Below are positions 43,917 to 53,868 of a DNA stretch of 64,000 bases, piece by piece (position 1 is the stretch's first letter; each line of letters begins with the position of its first letter). The DNA lies in NCBI GenBank assembly GCA_044227925.1, contig JBGAVW010000010.1, forward strand, positions 1 through 64,000. Direction: 5' to 3'. This stretch comes from JADJLQ01 sp044227925 (GTDB lineage Bacteria > Bacteroidota > Bacteroidia > Chitinophagales > Saprospiraceae). The notes below the pieces were generated by a model. The model ran no database searches. It saw only the letters and a list, made by a program, of their open reading frames with translations, and was not told where the DNA came from. Both the position numbers and the translations under genes were made by a program.

Positions 43917-45515
43917 TTATCCTCTGAAATAAATCAATACCGTCAAAACAATGGCAACCAAAATACCAGAAATAACGAGATCAGTAATACCAAAACTTTC
44001 CCTGGTTGCTTTTCGCTGGGCTGGTGTAAGCGTGCCCATGGTAAGGCCTGAGAGTTGAGCTTCAGATTGTGCAGGCGTAGAAAGGCTTACTGCAACAGCC
44101 ACTGCCACACATGCTAGAAAATTAAAAATTGCAAAATGTGAAAAGTTTAAGGTGGTAAACCAACTTTGATCACCACTTACTTCCAAAATAATACGAAGTG
44201 TGCCAGAGATAAGACCATAAAACAAAGTGGCTATGGCAGCCTGTCCGTTCATTCTTTTCCATAAAATACCGATCACAAAAACAGCAGTAATGGGAGGTGC
44301 AATATAGGCTTGGACATTTTGTAAATATTGATATAAAATGCCACCACCAATTTTATTCATAATAGGGATCCACAGCATACCTAGCAATACAATTATTGAG
44401 GTTGCTATTTTGCCAATATTTACCAATTTTTTTTCCGGAGTAGTTGGGTACATTCGTTTAAAAATATCGACTGTAAATAAAGTGGAGGCAGAATTAAATA
44501 CAGATGCTAGTGAACTCATTAAGGCGGCCATCAATCCAGCAGCGACTAATCCTTTTAATCCCGTAGGCAATAATGATTTTACTAATGTGGGAAATACTTC
44601 ATCACTTTTTTCATAGGAGATTAACCCTTTTTGCTTTAATCCAAAAGCTATAATTCCAGGAATCAGGAAGATAAAAATAGGTGCCAATTTTAAGAATGCC
44701 CCGAAAATAGCTCCTTTTCTTCCTTCACTTAAATTCGGTGCGGATAAAGTTCTTTGGACAATGTATTGATCCGTACACCAATACCAAACCCCCACTACTG
44801 TACCTCCAAACAGTAAACCAGTCCAGGGAAAATCAGGATCGGACATGGGACGCCACATATTAAAATGCTCTGGTCCAACGGTGGCTCTTAGCTCTGCCCA
44901 ACCACCTACTTTATTCAAACCGATAATGGTAATAATCGCTGAGCCTATTAAAATCAGGACAGTTTGGACAGCCTCTGTATAAACTACCGCCCGCATACCA
45001 CCTAACACAGTATACAGACCCGTGATGATCACAGTTACCACCGCGCCCTGTAAAAAAGAAATATTCAATAAATTGGCTACTACTATTCCTCCTGCATAAA
45101 TAGTGACAGAAACCTTCGTCAGTACATATCCTGCAATAGAAAAAATGGAAACAAACCATCTGGATCTGCCATCAAATCTTTTTTCTAAAAACTCGGGCAT
45201 AGTAAAGGCACCACTCCGCATATAAAAAGGCAGGAAAAACCAACCCAACAACAACACTATCCAGGCATGTAATTCATAATGTGCCATAGGTACCCCACTT
45301 TCTGCACCAGTACCTGCCAGTCCCACTACGTGTTCAGATCCGATATTAGAGGCGAATATAGAAGCTCCAATCACGAACCATCCTACATTTCGTCCAGCTA
45401 AAAAATAATCTTCTGAGGTTTCTTGCTTTTGCCTGATAACCCACCAGGCTACACCAAGGAGTACTGCAAAGTAACCACCCAGTACTACCCAATCTAAGGT
45501 TTGTAAACTATTCAT
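43917..45515 (-). CDS. Sodium:solute symporter (SSS family, SGLT-like)
   Basis: Na+-coupled transporter with about 13-14 helices. The start WVVLGGYFAVLLGVAWWVIR, the motif TSEDYFLAGRNVGWFVIGAS and the SGLT-like ASNIGSEHVVGLAGTGAESG are diagnostic, as are GLYTVLGGMRAVVYTEAVQT, VWYWCTDQYIVQRTLSAPNL and the helix-8 segment GLMAALMSSLASVFNSASTL, whose serines bind Na+. The match to SGLT members suggests a sugar such as glucose or galactose. 532 residues. It lies convergent to lacI at the edge of the susCD locus and may carry the released monosaccharide across the inner membrane. No operator match was found at its own promoter. Confidence 0.93.
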   Translation of the reverse strand: MNSLQTLDWVVLGGYFAVLLGVAWWVIRQKQETSEDYFLAGRNVGWFVIGASIFASNIGSEHVVGLAGTGAESGVPMAHYELHAWIVLLLGWFFLPFYMRSGAFTMPEFLEKRFDGRSRWFVSIFSIAGYVLTKVSVTIYAGGIVVANLLNISFLQGAVVTVIITGLYTVLGGMRAVVYTEAVQTVLILIGSAIITIIGLNKVGGWAELRATVGPEHFNMWRPMSDPDFPWTGLLFGGTVVGVWYWCTDQYIVQRTLSAPNLSEGRKGAIFGAFLKLAPIFIFLIPGIIAFGLKQKGLISYEKSDEVFPTLVKSLLPTGLKGLVAAGLMAALMSSLASVFNSASTLFTVDIFKRMYPTTPEKKLVNIGKIATSIIVLLGMLWIPIMNKIGGGILYQYLQNVQAYIAPPITAVFVIGILWKRMNGQAAIATLFYGLISGTLRIILEVSGDQSWFTTLNFSHFAIFNFLACVAVAVAVSLSTPAQSEAQLSGLTMGTLTPAQRKATRESFGITDLVISGILVAIVLTVLIYFRG

Positions 45516-45699
45516 ACATTTAAAGTTTAAGAAAGCGAAATATCGAAAATATAATTGAAATCAAAGCATAAGAATTTTAATATGCGGTATTCCATATATT
45601 TATTGATATACCATTTTGTTATTTACAGCTAATCCGACTAAATTAAAATTAAATGAAGAATGGAGTAAATAATCTACTATATGTCAGATATTTGCAAGT

Positions 45700-48264
45700 A
45701 TGTCTTTTTCTTCTAATCCAGTAGATACTTTCAGGCAAGAGGTAGTATTAAAATATCAGTTGTTCAACAGCTTGTTTACCTCCTTGCCTTTTCACAAAAT
45801 AGAAAAAACCGGTATTTTGCTATCACTACTGAGTTCTCAATGTGAAGATGGATATGAAAAAGGAATGAATCCGAAAGAAATCTTGGACTTTTTTTTCAAA
45901 ACCCAGACTGATTATACCAATGAAAAAGAGAAGCTCGATTTATTATTCAGGTTTATACAATATGGTGAGCGGCAGGTCGTCCTCTTTGATGCTTTGGAAG
46001 ATGCAGCCTTTGATTTTACCCATGACATTGAAGGGCCGGGGACATTAAAGCAAATTGAATCCGAAACCAAACAAAAAGGATTAACCAAAGAATTAGCCGC
46101 CCGCTTAAAAGATTTTGCGGTACGAATCGTCCTAACAGCTCATCCTACCCAGTTCTATCCCGATTCGGTTTTGGGAATTATTCATGACCTTACCAAATCA
46201 ATTGCAGTAAACAATATCACTGAAATCAATTTATTACTTAAACAACTTGGGCGAACTCCTTTTTTTAAACAAATCAAACCCACACCGGTAGATGAAGCGA
46301 ATAGTCTGATATGGTATTTGAAAAATATCTTTTACCCCGCTATAGGCAGAATCAATCAGCGTGTCATCAATCTTATTCCGGAAACTGCAAAAGAACAAGA
46401 ACCATTGATCCATTTAGGTTTTTGGCCCGGTGGTGACAGGGATGGCAATCCATTTGTGGTGCCATCTACTACATTTGAAGTGATTAAAAACCTCAGGTCA
46501 AACCTTATTGAATGTTACCTGGAGGATATTGAATTATTACAAAAAAGGCTGACATTTAAAAATGTTGATAATCTTATAATTAAGATCGAAAAGTCTATAA
46601 AATCTCTAGGCTCAACAACTGAAAATATATATTCCAAGGAACTGTTGCTTTCAGATCTGCTCCAGGTAAGACAAATTATGATTACGGAACATGAAAGTCT
46701 ATTTCTTGAATTGGTGGACTCATTTATTGCGAAGGTGCAATCCTTTGGATTTTATTTTGCCTCTCTTGACATAAGGCAGGATAGTGCTGTTCACCGAGAG
46801 GTGATAGACCAAATGTTGCCTTTTTTGTTTACGGATATAGAAAATTACTCCGGGTTGCCGGATGATCAAAAAATAAAATTTCTTTTATCCGTTCCTGGAT
46901 TTAAAAAGGAACCCGAATTTGATTCCAATTCCTTAGCTTATGATTGTTACCATACCATTAGATTAATAAAGGACATACAAAAGTTGAGTGGAGAATTGGC
47001 ATGTCACAGGTATATTATCAGCCAATGTGATTCAATTGAAAATGTACTGGAGGTATTTTTCCTTATCCGTACTATCTGGAGAAGTGAAAAAATAAGCATG
47101 GATATAGTCCCGTTATTTGAAAAAGTACAGGATTTGCAAAACGCGGGCCAAATCATGCATTCCATGTACCTGAATACCATGTATAGAGCTCATGTCCGTG
47201 GCAGAGCGGATAATCAAACGATAATGTTGGGATTTTCTGATGGCACTAAAGATGGCGGTTATTTGATGGCTAACTGGAGTATTTATAGTGCAAAAGAATC
47301 ATTGACCACTATTTCCAGAGAACACGGAATTAAGGTTATTTTTTTTGATGGCCGAGGCGGCCCCCCTTCCCGGGGTGGTGGAAAAACACATAAATTTTAT
47401 GCTTCCCTTGGTCATAAAATCTCCAATACTGAAATACAACTAACAATTCAAGGTCAAACGGTAAGCAGCAGTTTCGGCACATTGGATTCTGCTCAATTTA
47501 ATATGGAACAATTATTAAATGCAGGAATCTATAACGATGTTTTGGCTGATCATTCAAATACTTTAAATCAAAATCATCGAGATTTATTATCCAAAATGGC
47601 TAATCTAGGCTATGAAGCTTTTGTGGATTTAAAAAATCACCCAAAATTTATTACTTATCTCACCATTGTCAGTCCACTGAATTATTATAATGAAACCAAT
47701 ATTGCAAGCAGACCTAGTAAAAGAAAACAGACCAGCAACCTGGTGTTGGATGATTTACGAGCCATACCTTTTGTAAGTTCGTGGAGTCAAATCAAGCAAA
47801 ACGTGCCTGGCTATTTTGGTGTTGGAACCGCCTTAGAAGCTATGGAAATGGAGGGTAAATGGTCTGATGTGGAGGATCTTTATCAATCTTCCCTGTTTTT
47901 CAAGACATTGATTGAAAATACAGAGATGGCTATGAAAAAATGCTTTTTCCCGCTCACTATACATTTGCAGAATGATCCTGAATTTGCTGGCTTATTTAAA
48001 ACTATCTATGATGAATATATCCGATCAGAGAAATATGTGCTTAAACTAACTTCCCATAGGTCATTAATGGAAGATTACCCGGCTGATGCATTATCAATTG
48101 ATATCAGAGAAAAAATAGTTCAACCTCTGCTTACTATTCAACAATATGCACTCATGCAATTGCGTAAGCCTGAGTACAGAGAAAGTGATTTAAAGTCTGT
48201 ATATGAAAAACTGATAATCCGGTCTTCATTTGGGATAATAAATGCAGCACGCAATTCAGTATAA
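45700..48264 (+). CDS. ppc: Phosphoenolpyruvate carboxylase
   Basis: Carboxylates PEP with bicarbonate to oxaloacetate, refilling the TCA cycle. Catalytic H148 is in VLTAHPTQ; GFWPGGDRDGNPFV binds substrate; K517 lies in GFSDGTKDGGYL; R552 is in the mobile loop FDGRGGPPSRGGGKTH. The C-terminus reads INAARNSV rather than the enterobacterial RNTG, a normal variant in Bacteroidota. 854 residues, slightly shorter than the E. coli enzyme, without obvious loss. Its last 23 bp overlap the start of a 54-codon ORF in another frame (48242-48406). Confidence 0.96.
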   Translation: MSFSSNPVDTFRQEVVLKYQLFNSLFTSLPFHKIEKTGILLSLLSSQCEDGYEKGMNPKEILDFFFKTQTDYTNEKEKLDLLFRFIQYGERQVVLFDALEDAAFDFTHDIEGPGTLKQIESETKQKGLTKELAARLKDFAVRIVLTAHPTQFYPDSVLGIIHDLTKSIAVNNITEINLLLKQLGRTPFFKQIKPTPVDEANSLIWYLKNIFYPAIGRINQRVINLIPETAKEQEPLIHLGFWPGGDRDGNPFVVPSTTFEVIKNLRSNLIECYLEDIELLQKRLTFKNVDNLIIKIEKSIKSLGSTTENIYSKELLLSDLLQVRQIMITEHESLFLELVDSFIAKVQSFGFYFASLDIRQDSAVHREVIDQMLPFLFTDIENYSGLPDDQKIKFLLSVPGFKKEPEFDSNSLAYDCYHTIRLIKDIQKLSGELACHRYIISQCDSIENVLEVFFLIRTIWRSEKISMDIVPLFEKVQDLQNAGQIMHSMYLNTMYRAHVRGRADNQTIMLGFSDGTKDGGYLMANWSIYSAKESLTTISREHGIKVIFFDGRGGPPSRGGGKTHKFYASLGHKISNTEIQLTIQGQTVSSSFGTLDSAQFNMEQLLNAGIYNDVLADHSNTLNQNHRDLLSKMANLGYEAFVDLKNHPKFITYLTIVSPLNYYNETNIASRPSKRKQTSNLVLDDLRAIPFVSSWSQIKQNVPGYFGVGTALEAMEMEGKWSDVEDLYQSSLFFKTLIENTEMAMKKCFFPLTIHLQNDPEFAGLFKTIYDEYIRSEKYVLKLTSHRSLMEDYPADALSIDIREKIVQPLLTIQQYALMQLRKPEYRESDLKSVYEKLIIRSSFGIINAARNSV

Positions 48265-48406
48265 TACAATTTGTCAAATCAAAGGCTTCAATTTGGTAGA
48301 CGCTTATTTAACTAAAGTATTATACGAAGTACCAATTGATACTAATTCTTCATCACCTATTCGTATAAAAGAATTGGTATCTATATTGAATAATCCAAAA
48401 GGATAG
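48242..48406 (+). CDS. Possible small protein gene overlapping the ppc 3' end
   Basis: A 54-codon ATG frame opens 23 bp before the end of ppc in another frame: MQHAIQYNTICQIKGFNLVD, then AYLTKVLYEVPIDTNS and a lysine-rich end (IRIKELVSILNNPKG). The composition looks protein-like and there is no stop for 162 bp in AT-rich DNA. I know no family for it. The same DNA contains interleaved inverted repeats (48320-48381), so it could instead be a structured 3' UTR. No signal peptide. Confidence 0.35.
   Translation: MQHAIQYNTICQIKGFNLVDAYLTKVLYEVPIDTNSSSPIRIKELVSILNNPKG
48320..48381 (+). other. Interleaved inverted repeats downstream of ppc
   Basis: TTATACGAA (48320-48328) pairs with TTCGTATAA (48360-48368), and GATACTAATTCTT (48338-48350) pairs at 12 of 13 positions with AAGAATTGGTATC (48369-48381). 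The order a-b-a'-b' would give a pseudoknot or two exclusive hairpins; a second partial copy (TACCAATT, 48330-48337) competes for the last arm. No T-run follows. Confidence 0.4.
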
Positions 48407-48561
48407 GTTAAACTCAGAATCAGAATCTGTTTAAATTAATTTGTTTTTGAACTTACACCCTATTTTCTTTATCGTAAAATCAAAAGAAGTGTTAGGGAGT
48501 CCTTTAACCCAGAAACAACGTAAAATGTGTACGTTACTGTTTTTGCGTTTCGATGCTGAGG

Positions 48562-49431
48562 TTATAATTTTTCAGCGATATTAGCAATGATCAAACTTCC
48601 GTAAACCACGCTGGCCACTCCATTGGTAGTAAAAAAGGCTAGATTCACCCGGCTCAAATCATTAGGCTTTACAAGCAGGTGCTGATAGATGAGCATGCAA
48701 ATAAAAAAAGCAGTAGCCGACCACAAAACCATTCTATTTATCTCCTGATATTTCTGTTGCATCGATAATGAAGTAAATATCAATAACAGGGCACAAAATA
48801 AATGCAGTACCCTGCTTATTTTTAAAGCATTACCCTTACCAAATTTGGATGGAATCGAAAATAATTTGTGTGCTTTATCAAATTCCTCGTCCTGAAGTGC
48901 ATATATTATGTCAAATCCGCCAACCCAATAAAACACAATACCTGAAAATAATAACGGAATTAAAGAAAATACGCCTGTAACAGACAGATAAGCCCCAATT
49001 GGAGCCAATGCCAATCCTACCCCCAAAAACAAATGGCACAAAAAGGTCCATCTTTTCGTGAGACTATACCCCAAAATGATAATCAATGCCACCGGAGACA
49101 AATAAAAGCAAATCCTATTAATGAAATATGTAGTGGCAATGAAGGCAATACAATTAAGTATTATAAAAACCTGGGCATTTTTTTCTGTTATAATGCCTTT
49201 TGGTATTTCTCGTTGATTGGTACGAGGGTTTATCCTGTCGTATTTTACATCCGCCCACCTGTTAAAGGCCATGGCAGCACTTCGGGCAAAGATCATACAA
49301 AGCAAAACCTGTATACTTAGTACCCAATCAAACATACCAAAATCTTTAAATCCTAAAGCAAGGCCAATGAAAGCAAAAGGCAATGCAAAAATGGTATGAG
49401 AAAATTTGATCAAAGAAAGATATGCGCGCAC
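48562..49431 (-). CDS. UbiA-family prenyltransferase (4-hydroxybenzoate/MqnP-type)
   Basis: Integral membrane enzyme that attaches a polyprenyl chain to an aromatic ring. The first aspartate motif NxxxDxxxD is N57, D61, D65 in FNRWADVKYDRINPRTNQRE, and the second is in YALQDEEFDKAH near residue 177. About eight helices are seen. The sequence resembles the putative 4-hydroxybenzoate polyprenyltransferase group that includes MqnP of the futalosine menaquinone route, which suits menaquinone-using Bacteroidota. The GTG at 49431 is the likely start; an in-frame stop lies just upstream. 289 residues. No other quinone gene nearby. Confidence 0.9.
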   Translation of the reverse strand: MRAYLSLIKFSHTIFALPFAFIGLALGFKDFGMFDWVLSIQVLLCMIFARSAAMAFNRWADVKYDRINPRTNQREIPKGIITEKNAQVFIILNCIAFIATTYFINRICFYLSPVALIIILGYSLTKRWTFLCHLFLGVGLALAPIGAYLSVTGVFSLIPLLFSGIVFYWVGGFDIIYALQDEEFDKAHKLFSIPSKFGKGNALKISRVLHLFCALLLIFTSLSMQQKYQEINRMVLWSATAFFICMLIYQHLLVKPNDLSRVNLAFFTTNGVASVVYGSLIIANIAEKL

Positions 49432-49541
49432 GCCGGAAAGATAAGAAGAATGAAGTATTTACAACATCTTAATTAGTTCTAAAAAGTAAAATTTCAAACC
49501 TAATAACTACTTTTACATAATATTAATTCTTATTCCTAAAA

Positions 49542-52500
49542 ATGAAAAAACTCGCTATTTATCTTATTGTATTATTTACCACGGTTTTAAGCTACTCTCA
49601 AGCAATAGACTTTACTCAATTTAAATCCTTTAAGCCCCGATCTATAGGACCTGCCGCCATGAGTGGAAGAATAAATGCAGTTGTAGCAGTGGACTCCGAC
49701 CCAAATATAATGTATGTTGGGGCAGCCGGGGGTGGCATTTGGAAGTCTTCCAGCGGAGGTATTAAGTGGGAACCCATATTTGATAGTGAAATTACACAGG
49801 CTATCGGCTCAATAGCTATAAATCAAAAAAATCCTAATCAAATATGGGTGGGAACAGGTGAAGGAAATCCCCGAAACTCATTGAATACCGGAAGGGGAAT
49901 ATTTAAATCAATTGATGCAGGTAAAACTTGGAAGCATATGGGACTGGAAGCCACGAAAACTATTCATCGGATTATCATTCATCACGAGAATGCCGACATT
50001 GTTTTTGTTGGAGCAATGGGGTCTCCTTGGGGCAATAATTCTGAACGAGGCGTATTTAAAACTACGGATGGTGGAAAAAGTTGGCGCAGAGTATTATACA
50101 TAAATGACACCACAGGTATTGCCGACCTCATTATGGATCCTACCAATCCAAATAAATTGATTGCAGCTACATGGCAATATTATCGAAAACCCTGGACTAT
50201 GAATTCAGGGGGGAGCGGATCAGGTATACATATCAGCTATGATGCAGGTGAGACATGGACTAAAGTGACAGATGGCTTGCCTGCAGGTACGCTCGGAAGA
50301 ATTGGTCTGGCGATAGCACCTAGTAAACCTGAAATCATTTATGCCTTGGTAGAAGCCAAGAAAAATGCGTTGTACAAATCAGTTGACGGGGGACATAAAT
50401 GGACTATGGTATCTGATCGCAATATCGGTGACAGGCCATTTTATTATGCAGAATTATATGTAGATCCCAAAAATGAAAATAGAATTTACAACCTGTACTC
50501 TTCTATTTCAAAGTCTGAGGATGGTGGGCGTACGTTTACAACTATTGGTGGTAACGGAAATTTCGGTGGAGTACACCCAGATCATCATGCTTTTTATATT
50601 AATCCCCATAAAACGGAGTTTTTAATGCTTGGAAATGATGGCGGAGCATATCTATCCCGAGACGGAGGGGACAACTGGCAATTTATGTCAAATATTCCTG
50701 TGGGTCAGTTTTATCACATTAACATTGACAATGAGATGCCCTATAATATATATGGAGGATTACAGGACAATGGCACATGGGTAGGTCCCAATACTGTCTG
50801 GAAAGCAAGTGGCCTGCGCAGCGCAGAATGGCAGGAAGTATATTTTGGAGATGGATTTGATTGTATGCCCAGAAAAGGCAATACAAGATATTTGTATGCA
50901 ATGAGCCAGGGTGGTAACCTGGGATATGTAGATAGAGTTACCGGGAAAACTCAAAATATAAAACCAGTCAACCCGGGAAAAGAAACACTCCGATTTAATT
51001 GGAATTCAGCTTTAGCTCAGGATCCTTTTAATGATTGTGGAATTTATTACGGTTCACAATATGTACACTATAGTACTGATTGTGGTCAGACCTGGAATAT
51101 TATTTCCGGCGATCTTACCACCAATGACCCTAAAAAACAAAATCAGAATGAAAGTGGGGGCCTCACCGTTGATGCCACAGGGGCAGAAAATCATTGTACC
51201 ATCATCAGCATAGCACCAAGCGGGGTTGATAAAAATGTAATCTGGGTGGGCACTGATGACGGAAATGTGCAATTGACAAAAGATGGAGGTAAAACATGGA
51301 CCAATTTATCTCAAAATATTTCAGGATTCCCTTTAAATGCCTGGATTCCCCAAATTGAAACTTCATTAAAAAAACCTAATGAAGCTTGGGTAGTGGTCAA
51401 TAACTATCGTCAAAACGATTGGAAGCCCTATTTGTTTTATACTAATGATTATGGTATGACATGGAAAAATCTGGCTTCTGATAAAAATATTACCGGGCAT
51501 GTGTGGTCTTTTATTCAAGATCCTGTAGTCAGCAACTTACTGTTTTTAGGTACAGAAGAAGGACTATTGTTTTCCATCAACTCTGGCGGCAATTGGCAAA
51601 AATGGACCAATGGATTACCCTCTACTCCTATTGCAGACATGAAAATTCACCCCAGGGATCACGATTTGGTATTGACTACTTTTGGCAGGTCACACTATGT
51701 TTTAGATGACCTTACTCCATTAAGAGAAATTGCTGTAACCAATAAAGCTGTATTGAACAGATCTATAAGACTTTTCCCGATACTTGATGCTTATCAAATA
51801 CAGACCAGGAGTGTTGACGGTGAGCGTTTTACTGGGAATGCTATATACGCTGGCACCAACAAACCTCTGGGTGCAATATTAAATATTTGGATCAAAGACT
51901 CCATTTCGAACAATTTATCTGAAACCACCAAAGAGGTATCTATTAAAATTTATGATGTAACAGGTAAAAATATCCGCAATTTGACTCGAAGAGTAGAGTC
52001 TGGATTAAATAAACTTACCTGGAATCTTGATCGTCGTGGCGAGAGACCAGCCTCCTATTTCGAACCTGGACAAGGTGGCCGTGGTGCTGGCGGGGGTGGT
52101 GGATTTGGATTTGGCCAGGACGCGACCGGTGAACCTGGTGGTATTCCAATTTTACCTGGATCTTATAAAGTAGTAGTTCAATACGGCAGTGTGAAGGATT
52201 CCAGTATGGTCAATGTAAATCAAGATCCAAGACTCGAATATCCAATTGCACAATTAAAGGAAAAACAAGAAGCCTACAATGCATACCTTGAAAAAGTAAG
52301 AAACGTAAAATTAGCATTTGACAAACTAAAAGAAGCAAAAAAAGCAATAACCGGCGTAAATGAGGCATTGGTATCTTCTACAGATACCACAAAAACCCGA
52401 ATCAACAAAATGGGGAAAGAACTGGAAAAGAAAATTCAAGTCCTTATGGATATTTATCTTACACCGGAAGATTTTAAAGGAATAGACAGATCGGATCGCC

Positions 52501-52718
52501 TGGTGGGCGCATTACAAAGAACAGCATCTTATATTGCTGGAAGTGATGCAGCTCCTACTTTCAACGGTATGAATGCAATCAAGCTCGTGGATCAGAGAAT
52601 AAAAGAAGCAAAAGATAAGCTGATGACTTTCTTTGAATCCGATTGGAAAGATTATCAGACCCTTGTCAATTCAGCTAAATATAGTTTATTTCAAAAAGTA
52701 GATACTATTAAACTGTAA
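49542..52718 (+). CDS. Large secreted beta-propeller (VPS10/BNR-repeat) protein
   Basis: Signal peptide (MKKLAIYLIVLFTTVLSYSQ). Residues 25-700 are made of BNR/Asp-box-like sialidase-type repeats, e.g. GIWKSSSGGIKWEPI, GVFKTTDGGKSWRRV, VQLTKDGGKTWTNL, forming one or more propellers as in sortilin-like and xyloglucanase-like proteins. A linker with FxxGxxGG-type Gly-rich loop (GQGGRGAGGGGGFGFGQDAT, from about residue 843) leads to a helical C-terminal region (880-1058). No T9SS sorting domain and no lipobox. Such proteins are often called glycosyl hydrolases but no catalytic residue can be read. 1058 residues. The upstream ubiA-type gene is divergent. Confidence 0.87.
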   Translation: MKKLAIYLIVLFTTVLSYSQAIDFTQFKSFKPRSIGPAAMSGRINAVVAVDSDPNIMYVGAAGGGIWKSSSGGIKWEPIFDSEITQAIGSIAINQKNPNQIWVGTGEGNPRNSLNTGRGIFKSIDAGKTWKHMGLEATKTIHRIIIHHENADIVFVGAMGSPWGNNSERGVFKTTDGGKSWRRVLYINDTTGIADLIMDPTNPNKLIAATWQYYRKPWTMNSGGSGSGIHISYDAGETWTKVTDGLPAGTLGRIGLAIAPSKPEIIYALVEAKKNALYKSVDGGHKWTMVSDRNIGDRPFYYAELYVDPKNENRIYNLYSSISKSEDGGRTFTTIGGNGNFGGVHPDHHAFYINPHKTEFLMLGNDGGAYLSRDGGDNWQFMSNIPVGQFYHINIDNEMPYNIYGGLQDNGTWVGPNTVWKASGLRSAEWQEVYFGDGFDCMPRKGNTRYLYAMSQGGNLGYVDRVTGKTQNIKPVNPGKETLRFNWNSALAQDPFNDCGIYYGSQYVHYSTDCGQTWNIISGDLTTNDPKKQNQNESGGLTVDATGAENHCTIISIAPSGVDKNVIWVGTDDGNVQLTKDGGKTWTNLSQNISGFPLNAWIPQIETSLKKPNEAWVVVNNYRQNDWKPYLFYTNDYGMTWKNLASDKNITGHVWSFIQDPVVSNLLFLGTEEGLLFSINSGGNWQKWTNGLPSTPIADMKIHPRDHDLVLTTFGRSHYVLDDLTPLREIAVTNKAVLNRSIRLFPILDAYQIQTRSVDGERFTGNAIYAGTNKPLGAILNIWIKDSISNNLSETTKEVSIKIYDVTGKNIRNLTRRVESGLNKLTWNLDRRGERPASYFEPGQGGRGAGGGGGFGFGQDATGEPGGIPILPGSYKVVVQYGSVKDSSMVNVNQDPRLEYPIAQLKEKQEAYNAYLEKVRNVKLAFDKLKEAKKAITGVNEALVSSTDTTKTRINKMGKELEKKIQVLMDIYLTPEDFKGIDRSDRLVGALQRTASYIAGSDAAPTFNGMNAIKLVDQRIKEAKDKLMTFFESDWKDYQTLVNSAKYSLFQKVDTIKL

Positions 52719-52854
52719 TTGTCAATTCCAATCTTTTTGAAAAGTAGGGACAGTAAGGCCCTCCTCCTTTTTAACCTTGCCTTCACAGGTTTGGTCATAA
52801 CTAATCAGTACATTTATCTCTGATTTTGTTACACTAATCTAATTATTTCTAAAA

Positions 52855-53142
52855 ATGGTTGATAGGGAATTAATTTTGAAACTGGAAAGTTTGTCACAGC
52901 TTGAACTCTCAGAAAATGAAAGGGTGTCAATGCAGGTGGATTTGGAGAATATGATTCAAATGATCAATAAACTACAAGAAGTAGATACCATAGGATTAGA
53001 TCCTTTAGTCCACCTTGGATCAGATGCATCCCAATTAAGAGAGGATATGATTAATGGCCAACTTTCCAGAGTAGAAGCACTTTTAAATGCCTCTACTCAT
53101 GATGAAAAATATTTTATAGTTCCTAAAGTCATTGAAAAATGA
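52855..53142 (+). CDS. gatC: Aspartyl/glutamyl-tRNA(Asn/Gln) amidotransferase subunit C
   Basis: Small subunit that stabilises the GatAB amidotransferase, which converts Glu-tRNA(Gln) to Gln-tRNA(Gln) and Asp-tRNA(Asn) to Asn-tRNA(Asn). The 95 residues have the family pattern: an N-terminal helix with LILKLESLSQLELSENE, a second helix LENMIQMINKLQEVDT and the strand motif GLDPLVHLG. The C-terminus ends YFIVPKVIEK, the usual ending. GatA and GatB are not adjacent. The stop overlaps the ABC ATPase start by 4 bp (ATGA), so both are translationally coupled. Confidence 0.93.
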   Translation: MVDRELILKLESLSQLELSENERVSMQVDLENMIQMINKLQEVDTIGLDPLVHLGSDASQLREDMINGQLSRVEALLNASTHDEKYFIVPKVIEK

Positions 53143-53861
53143 GTGCATTAATAGAAATTTCTGGTCTCACCAAAACATATATCATGGGTGCAGATACCGT
53201 ACAAGCCCTTAAAGGTGTAGATCTGAAAATTTTTAAAAATGAATATACTGCTTTGATGGGTCCATCGGGAAGCGGAAAGTCTACATTAATGAATCTTCTT
53301 GGCTGCCTGGATAGTCCTACCAGTGGAACTTATTACCTCAATGGAAATGATGTTAGTAATATGGGTGATGCTGAATTAGCAGAAGTAAGGAACAAAGAAA
53401 TTGGGTTCGTTTTCCAAACTTTTAATTTATTACCCAGATTAAGCGCTCTTGAGAATGTGGCCTTGCCTTTAATTTACAGTGGAGTCAATAAATCAACCAG
53501 GCTGGAGCGAGCTTCCGAAGTCCTGAATATGGTGGGCTTAGGTGATCGAATGACACATAAGCCCAATGAACTTTCTGGTGGACAGAGGCAAAGGGTAGCC
53601 ATTGCCCGGGCATTGGTGAATAAGCCCAGCATTATACTTGCTGACGAACCTACCGGTAACCTGGACTCAAAAACCAGTGATGAGATTATGAAAATATTGG
53701 AAGATATCCACTCTCAGGGGAATACCATCATTTTAGTGACACATGAGCCGGATGTATCCTTACATGCACATAGAATAGTAAGATTAAAAGACGGTGCTAT
53801 AGAATCTGATATTCAAAATCCTACTATCGTGAAGTACGGTGTCAGAGCAGGTTCAAGATAG
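53139..53861 (+). CDS. ABC transporter ATP-binding protein (LolD/MacB type)
   Basis: Nucleotide-binding subunit. Walker A GPSGSGKST is at 41-49, the Q loop FQTFNLLPRLSALENV follows, the signature LSGGQRQRVAIARAL starts near 144, Walker B IILADEPTGNLDS at about 166, and the H loop VTHEP ends the domain. The sequence group (LolD, MacB, FtsE-like) pairs with MacB/FtsX-type permeases, which are not in this window, so the transport direction is probably export or lipoprotein release, but the partner is unknown. 240 residues. Overlaps gatC by 4 bp. Confidence 0.93.
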   Translation: MSALIEISGLTKTYIMGADTVQALKGVDLKIFKNEYTALMGPSGSGKSTLMNLLGCLDSPTSGTYYLNGNDVSNMGDAELAEVRNKEIGFVFQTFNLLPRLSALENVALPLIYSGVNKSTRLERASEVLNMVGLGDRMTHKPNELSGGQRQRVAIARALVNKPSIILADEPTGNLDSKTSDEIMKILEDIHSQGNTIILVTHEPDVSLHAHRIVRLKDGAIESDIQNPTIVKYGVRAGSR

Positions 53862-53868
53862 GACTTTC

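Noticed and set aside
45516..45560. LacI-like site CGAAATATCG upstream of the symporter
   Set aside because: Shares only a few bases with the two susC-lacI operators and lacks the AAACGTTT core.
52730..52800. Possible terminator after the beta-propeller gene (AGGG...CCCT, then T-run)
   Set aside because: Stem is only 4 bp and the T-run is separated from it.
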